DNA of 24,009 nucleotides, from contig JAVBPB010000119.1 in NCBI GenBank assembly GCA_031549965.1, positions 1 through 24,009 of the forward strand. Direction: 5' to 3'. The position numbers and the translations under genes are program-made. Below, in pieces: positions 20,006 through 24,009 of the stretch; position 1 is the first letter of the stretch, and each line of letters starts with the position of its first letter. The notes under the pieces were generated by a model, which was not told the origin of the DNA, did not search any database, and saw nothing but the letters and a program-made list of their open reading frames with translations. This stretch comes from JAVBPB01 sp031549965. GTDB lineage: Bacteria; Bacillota; Clostridia; Lachnospirales; Lachnospiraceae.

Positions 20006-22468
20006 CTATTCAATTTTTATAGATTTAAGAAGTGACTCTGCAATATCATACTCCATAGTTTCAAATGACTCATATATTTGTCTTAATAAATTGTCAATTT
20101 CTGTATCATAGGTATATTCCATAAGACTTTCTATATGTTCCATTGCACTATCCATATCATAGCTTTCCACTTCAGAAATAATAACTGTAATAACTTGCAT
20201 AAAATCGTCCATATTTCCCTTTTGAAGATTGGATGTATCAGATTCATCATCAAATATAGCACTTAACCTTTCACCAAGGTTAATATAGCCCTCTAAAAAC
20301 TCATAAAGGTGTATCTTACAAAATTCAATATTACCTTTTTTAGATTCCAATTCCATTGCAAGTGCTTTTTCGGATAAACTTTCCATACCCATAGTAGCAA
20401 GATAACCTTTGGCCCCATGGATTTCTATAGCATAATTAGGCATATCCTGATTGGATAAGAAACTTTCTAATTTATCTTTTGTCACCAGATATTGTCTGGT
20501 AAATAATTTTAAAGTCTGTTCATATGTATCTTGAAGATTACCAATTCTTGAAAGACCGCTTAAGACGTCAAGACCTTCAATTAAAGAGGCTTCTTTTAGT
20601 TTATCGGATAAGACTATCTCATCGTTGCTATTCTCAAGGGCAATTACTTTCTCAACAGGAATTATTTTTTCATCTGGAAGCCAGTGATAGATAATTTCGG
20701 TAAGTTGGTTCTTATTAATTGGCTTTGATAAGAAATCATTAAAAGATTCCTTTAAAAACATTTCTTTAGCACCAGCCAGTGCATTTGCAGTTAGTGCAAT
20801 AATAATCAGATCATTATACTTACCTCCTAAAGCTCTGATATTCTTAGTTGTTTCAATACCGTCCATTTCTGGCATCATATGATCCATAAAAACTATATCA
20901 TAATCACATTGCTGAACCATATCAATTGCTTCGAAACCACTTAGTGCAGTATCACATTTTATAGAGAAAAAGCTTAAAAGACCAGATGCTACTGTTAAAT
21001 TCATTTTATTATCATCAACAACAAGGATCTTGGCGTCAGGAGAGTTAAAGTTCATGATCTCATCACTTTTTTGTACCAATTTACTTTCATCGCCATAAGA
21101 TAGAGGTAATTTTATTGTAAATGTAGTACCGTCTCCATAAACAGAAGACACTTCAATTGTACCATCCATCATTTCAATTAAACTTTTAGTTATTACCAAA
21201 CCAAGGCCAGTTCCCATTTTGGTACGGTTTAATTCCTTATCAAACTGTTCAAAAGGTGTAAACATCTTTTTTAAATCATCTGGTTTAATACCAATACCAG
21301 TATCAGAAATATTTAAATAGAGAGTATCACTTTCTATAATGATTTGTAGTTTGACATGACCACTTTGTGTAAATTTAATAGAGTTGCCAAGAATATTAAT
21401 TAATATTTGTCTTAGTCGTGTATCGTCACCATATAGACATGTTGGTATATTGTCAGGTTTTTCTAGTATGAATCGTAATCCTTTTTCTTTAGATAAAAAG
21501 GTAACAAAGGAATAAATATTATCAATTAGTAAAGGAAAACTATAATCATGAGGGATGATGCTTAATTTTCCTGAATCTATCTTGGATAAATCAAGAATGT
21601 TATTAATAATGCCAAGTAGAGATGTAGCGGCAGTTTTTATGTCATTACCAAATCTAAACTGATCTTCGGTTAAGTCGCTCATTAAAAGAATATCAGACAT
21701 ACCTATAATAACATTCATAGGAGTACGGATTTCATGGGACATATTGGCAAGGAACTCTGATTTGGCATCATGTGCACGAATAGCTGATTCTTTTGCTTGT
21801 TCAGCCTGATTGGTCATATCTTCAAGTAATTGTTCTTTTGAATATTGTTTTCTCTTAAAATATTGAATATTATAATTAAAGAATCCACAGACTACTATAA
21901 TTGCTGTGAAGTAAATAAGTCCTTCTATTACAATGAAAAAATCAATATCTATAAGAAAGATAGCAGATAAAATTAAATAAGCAACATATGAAAAGATGGC
22001 AATTAGCAAGTTGTAAATAAATCGATTAGGTAACAGAAATAAAATACAAGAAATCAACATCATTGCCATAGTCTGTTCTAGAAAATATTCACAATCCACA
22101 TAACCTTCCTGATAAACAGTGTAATAGTATGCACATATAGTTACAGCTAAAAAAAGGCTAAACCACTTGTAAATGGAATCAACTTTTTTAATCTTAGGAA
22201 TAGAGAAATATAGAGCTACTGAAAAAAGAATTACTATAATTCTTCCAATAAGAGAGCCTAAGACATATTGAATATTGTAAGAGTAATAAAAAAGGTCATA
22301 CAAAAACAAAACACTAAAAAAAGAAGTGGTTCCTATTAGTGATTTGCGAATACTTGATTGAGGGGGCTTATTTAAATATATGTAATCATTTTCCACCTGT
22401 GGGTTTTGAAACTCACCAAATTTATTCAATTGATAGTCACTTGAATTTAAATTAATAATTTTATTCAT
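20006..22468 (-). CDS. Hybrid histidine kinase with receiver and Hpt domains
   Basis: An 820-residue phosphorelay protein. About six membrane helices (45-197) form a compact integral-membrane sensor with short loops. A coiled linker leads to HisKA with H245 in FLANMSHEIRTPMN, then HATPase_c with N362, DTGIG (389-393) and GTGLGL (419-424). The receiver (479-595) has D485-D486, D529 in FMDHMMPEMDG, T560 and K582. The Hpt domain (about 635-735) has H684 in EIHGAKGY. Residues 755-813 are an extra helical tail shared with the downstream regulator. Phosphate would pass H245 to D529 to H684 to D279 of the regulator. A promoter is seen upstream; the GGGAG ribosome site is rather far (13 bases) from the ATG. 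Confidence 0.95.
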   Translation of the reverse strand: MNKIINLNSSDYQLNKFGEFQNPQVENDYIYLNKPPQSSIRKSLIGTTSFFSVLFLYDLFYYSYNIQYVLGSLIGRIIVILFSVALYFSIPKIKKVDSIYKWFSLFLAVTICAYYYTVYQEGYVDCEYFLEQTMAMMLISCILFLLPNRFIYNLLIAIFSYVAYLILSAIFLIDIDFFIVIEGLIYFTAIIVVCGFFNYNIQYFKRKQYSKEQLLEDMTNQAEQAKESAIRAHDAKSEFLANMSHEIRTPMNVIIGMSDILLMSDLTEDQFRFGNDIKTAATSLLGIINNILDLSKIDSGKLSIIPHDYSFPLLIDNIYSFVTFLSKEKGLRFILEKPDNIPTCLYGDDTRLRQILINILGNSIKFTQSGHVKLQIIIESDTLYLNISDTGIGIKPDDLKKMFTPFEQFDKELNRTKMGTGLGLVITKSLIEMMDGTIEVSSVYGDGTTFTIKLPLSYGDESKLVQKSDEIMNFNSPDAKILVVDDNKMNLTVASGLLSFFSIKCDTALSGFEAIDMVQQCDYDIVFMDHMMPEMDGIETTKNIRALGGKYNDLIIIALTANALAGAKEMFLKESFNDFLSKPINKNQLTEIIYHWLPDEKIIPVEKVIALENSNDEIVLSDKLKEASLIEGLDVLSGLSRIGNLQDTYEQTLKLFTRQYLVTKDKLESFLSNQDMPNYAIEIHGAKGYLATMGMESLSEKALAMELESKKGNIEFCKIHLYEFLEGYINLGERLSAIFDDESDTSNLQKGNMDDFMQVITVIISEVESYDMDSAMEHIESLMEYTYDTEIDNLLRQIYESFETMEYDIAESLLKSIKIE

Positions 22469-22545
22469 AATAATATAAAACTCCCAATTAAAAATTAATC
22501 AGCGTCATATTGACATAATAAACGTTTTAACGGCTGAATATAGCC

Positions 22546-22574
22546 ATTATATCATAGGATGAAGAATATGTAAA
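22546..22574 (-). promoter_or_regulatory. Promoter of the kinase/regulator operon
   Basis: On the minus strand TTTACA (22574-22569) and TATAAT (22551-22546) are 17 bases apart. The leader of about 70 bases holds short palindromes (GGCTatattcAGCC, CGTTaaAACG and GTCAataTGAC in succession) that could be regulator sites or weak hairpins. Confidence 0.75.
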
Positions 22575-22606
22575 TCTGAAAATGGAAGATAGATTATAAA
22601 CCACAA

Positions 22607-22647
22607 TAGAGGAAACTGAAATATATTACAGTTTCCTCTAGTTTTTT
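22607..22647 (+). terminator. Perfect 12-bp hairpin with U-tract on the plus strand
   Basis: TAGAGGAAACTG (22607-22618) pairs perfectly with CAGTTTCCTCTA (22629-22640), followed by GTTTTTT. It lies 30 bases past the stop of the minus-strand M23 gene, which it may serve, but the U-tract is on the plus strand; on the minus strand only TATTG follows the stem. See findings. Confidence 0.7.
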
Positions 22648-22676
22648 AGTTACCTCATATAATTTCCAATGTTTCT

Positions 22677-23792
22677 TTAATCCATAGGAACATTATTAAT
22701 TATTAGACTACGCTCAAATTCTTTTTTTTCTGTGTTTTTAAATACAGGCATTTTATTTTTTTCAAGGAAATTAACAAGTTCATATAAATTAATCCAAATC
22801 TGATTAGAGCCTTCCTTTTGAGATTCATCAAAAATAATTTGCACACCAAAATGTAGATGAGGGATACTTATGTTATTGGTGTTTTCAGTTTTACTGTATC
22901 CGGTCATGCCAAGATAGCCAATAACATCTCCAGATTGAACCAAATCGCCTTCTTTTAAGCCTGACTGGAAAGGATGATCTTTTCTAAGGTGGGCATAATA
23001 ATAATACCTTTTTTGATCTAAACTTCTTACTCCTATTCTCCAGCCACCATATTGATTCCAACCTAAAGCTTCAACGTAACCATCTTCGACAGCAATTATT
23101 GGAGTGCCAACGCTTCCCATAAGATCGTTTCCTAAGTGATTTCTTTTGTAGCCATAGGATCTTGATACTCCGAAGTCATCGTAGTGAGAATAGTAGTAAC
23201 CTTTGGCAATTGGAGAAAATACTTTTAGGCCATATTTCTTAGTGCAGGTTGCATCTGGTGAACTATCAGGGCACTCCTCATATACTTCAAATTCGCCAAC
23301 AAAAGAACCTAGAATTGAATTGTAGATTTCATAGTAATAACTGTAAAGTTTCATATCCTTGGTTATTTCGGACATCTTTTCGCCATTTTTAAGGCGTATA
23401 GCAACCTTATCAATGTCGTTTGATTTTCTGCCAGATTTAAATGTGCCCCAGTTTTTGGCGGCAGAATAAGCAATAAGCTCGATCCAGTCAAGATGAATAT
23501 CTTCATTAAATGTAGTAATATCATAGTTAAACGCTTGCGATAATACTTCTAAGGGTACATTAAACTCTAGCCATTTTATGTAATCCTGATTACTAGAATC
23601 TTCAGGCAAGTCACTTCCTTTTTTTAATGAAGAATCAGGATCATTTAATATATTAGAATTGTTGAAAATATTTACTGCCAGATTTTTCTCAAAGCTTAAT
23701 AAAGACAAAAATGCAAAACAGACAAAAATAAAAGTAAAATTAAAAATATGTTTTATTGGAAGCTTGTTGTAAATATAATAGAATTTTTTCAT
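22677..23792 (-). CDS. Membrane-anchored M23 (LytM-type) metallo-endopeptidase
   Basis: A 371-residue protein with one membrane segment (about 16-34), so the body lies outside the membrane. Residues 60-175 form a helical domain of unknown role (DWIELIAYSAAKNWGTF, then KLYSYYYEIYNSILGSF), followed by a two-cysteine stretch (C174, C183). The C-terminal M23 domain (about 190-322) has the zinc ligands H219 and D223 in HLGNDLMG and the HxH pair H312/H314 in PHLHFGV, plus H268 in YYAHL; all active-site residues are present. It should cut peptidoglycan cross-bridges or stem peptides, in vegetative growth or sporulation. The ATG has GGGTGAT upstream. It is a single gene ending at the hairpin 22607-22640. 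Confidence 0.93.
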   Translation of the reverse strand: MKKFYYIYNKLPIKHIFNFTFIFVCFAFLSLLSFEKNLAVNIFNNSNILNDPDSSLKKGSDLPEDSSNQDYIKWLEFNVPLEVLSQAFNYDITTFNEDIHLDWIELIAYSAAKNWGTFKSGRKSNDIDKVAIRLKNGEKMSEITKDMKLYSYYYEIYNSILGSFVGEFEVYEECPDSSPDATCTKKYGLKVFSPIAKGYYYSHYDDFGVSRSYGYKRNHLGNDLMGSVGTPIIAVEDGYVEALGWNQYGGWRIGVRSLDQKRYYYYAHLRKDHPFQSGLKEGDLVQSGDVIGYLGMTGYSKTENTNNISIPHLHFGVQIIFDESQKEGSNQIWINLYELVNFLEKNKMPVFKNTEKKEFERSLIINNVPMD

Positions 23793-23933
23793 TTTAAATC
23801 ACCCATTTCAATATATGTAACCCACTAAATTAATATACAAAAATATTACGAGATAATATAATATTGACAAATTTATAATTACATGTTACTCTTTAAATAG
23901 GATAATTCTTAATTAAGATGTTATATTTGTAAG

Positions 23934-23955
23934 CAGGTATTGACCTGTTTTTTTT
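23934..23955 (+). terminator. Short plus-strand terminator with no gene before it
   Basis: CAGGT (23934-23938) pairs with ACCTG (23943-23947) over a 4-base loop and is followed by eight T residues (23948-23955). The nearest gene upstream is on the other strand. A TTGACA at 23864-23869 and a GATAAT at 23901-23906 are the only promoter-like elements between, so a short leader or small RNA is possible. The rest of 23793-24009 shows nothing recognisable. Confidence 0.6.
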
Positions 23956-24009
23956 ATTCGAAAGGCACTAAAGTTGATATATATGAACTCATATAAAACA
24001 GTTAATGAG

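Noticed and set aside
1..24009. CRISPR array, tRNA or rRNA genes, prophage or complete insertion sequence
   Set aside because: No regularly spaced direct repeats, tRNA-like cloverleafs, rRNA segments, phage structural genes or transposase genes were recognised.

Overview
The window is AT-rich, Gram-positive DNA with strong AGGAGG-type ribosome binding sites, many TTGACA/TATAAT promoters and U-tailed hairpin terminators. A YjfB-type small protein, a membrane pyrophosphatase, SH3/NlpC-P60 wall hydrolases and multidomain c-di-GMP enzymes suggest an anaerobic clostridial host, most likely of the Lachnospiraceae type. That placement is inference from gene content and base composition, not a database match.

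Layout. 1-300 is a gene-poor edge with a possible broken coding frame and a perfect 13-bp inverted repeat. 303-1856 (minus) is a CvfB-like S1-domain protein and an acyl-ACP thioesterase in one operon. 2017-4081 (plus) holds RidA under a near-consensus promoter, then a SAM methyltransferase and a CPBP membrane protease. 4082-4417 is intergenic and contains two terminators and half of a dispersed hairpin repeat. 4418-4594 (minus) is a 58-residue YjfB-family gene. 4872-5792 (plus) is thioredoxin reductase. 5990-9615 (plus) holds two exported NlpC/P60 wall hydrolases with different targeting domains (SH3b, and four peptidoglycan-binding repeats). They are separated by a 449-bp gap that carries a GC-rich RNA-like element with interleaved complementary arms.

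9734-12163 (minus) is a dCache-HAMP-GGDEF-EAL protein. 12246-13514 is a small island: a minus-strand XRE repressor diverging from a 59-residue helical protein and a Phd/ParE-type toxin-antitoxin pair, with a symmetric operator candidate between the promoters. 13553-15655 (minus) is a membrane pyrophosphatase whose ion-gate motif looks like the sodium type. 15919-17265 (plus) is a CHASE-GGDEF diguanylate cyclase whose leader contains the complete form of the dispersed hairpin. 17368-18744 (minus) is a MATE exporter. 18933-22468 (minus) is a hybrid histidine kinase and a response regulator that share an extra helical module. 22677-23792 (minus) is a membrane-anchored M23 endopeptidase. The right edge has a plus-strand terminator with no gene before it.

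How they fit together: the themes are cell-wall turnover (three hydrolases), envelope sensing (two c-di-GMP enzymes, one phosphorelay) and membrane energetics or export. Apart from the short operons named, most genes stand alone with their own promoters and terminators. The parts least explained by known families are the interleaved element at 7536-7614, the shared kinase/regulator module, the small protein at 12740-12919 and the large hairpin at 18840-18923.
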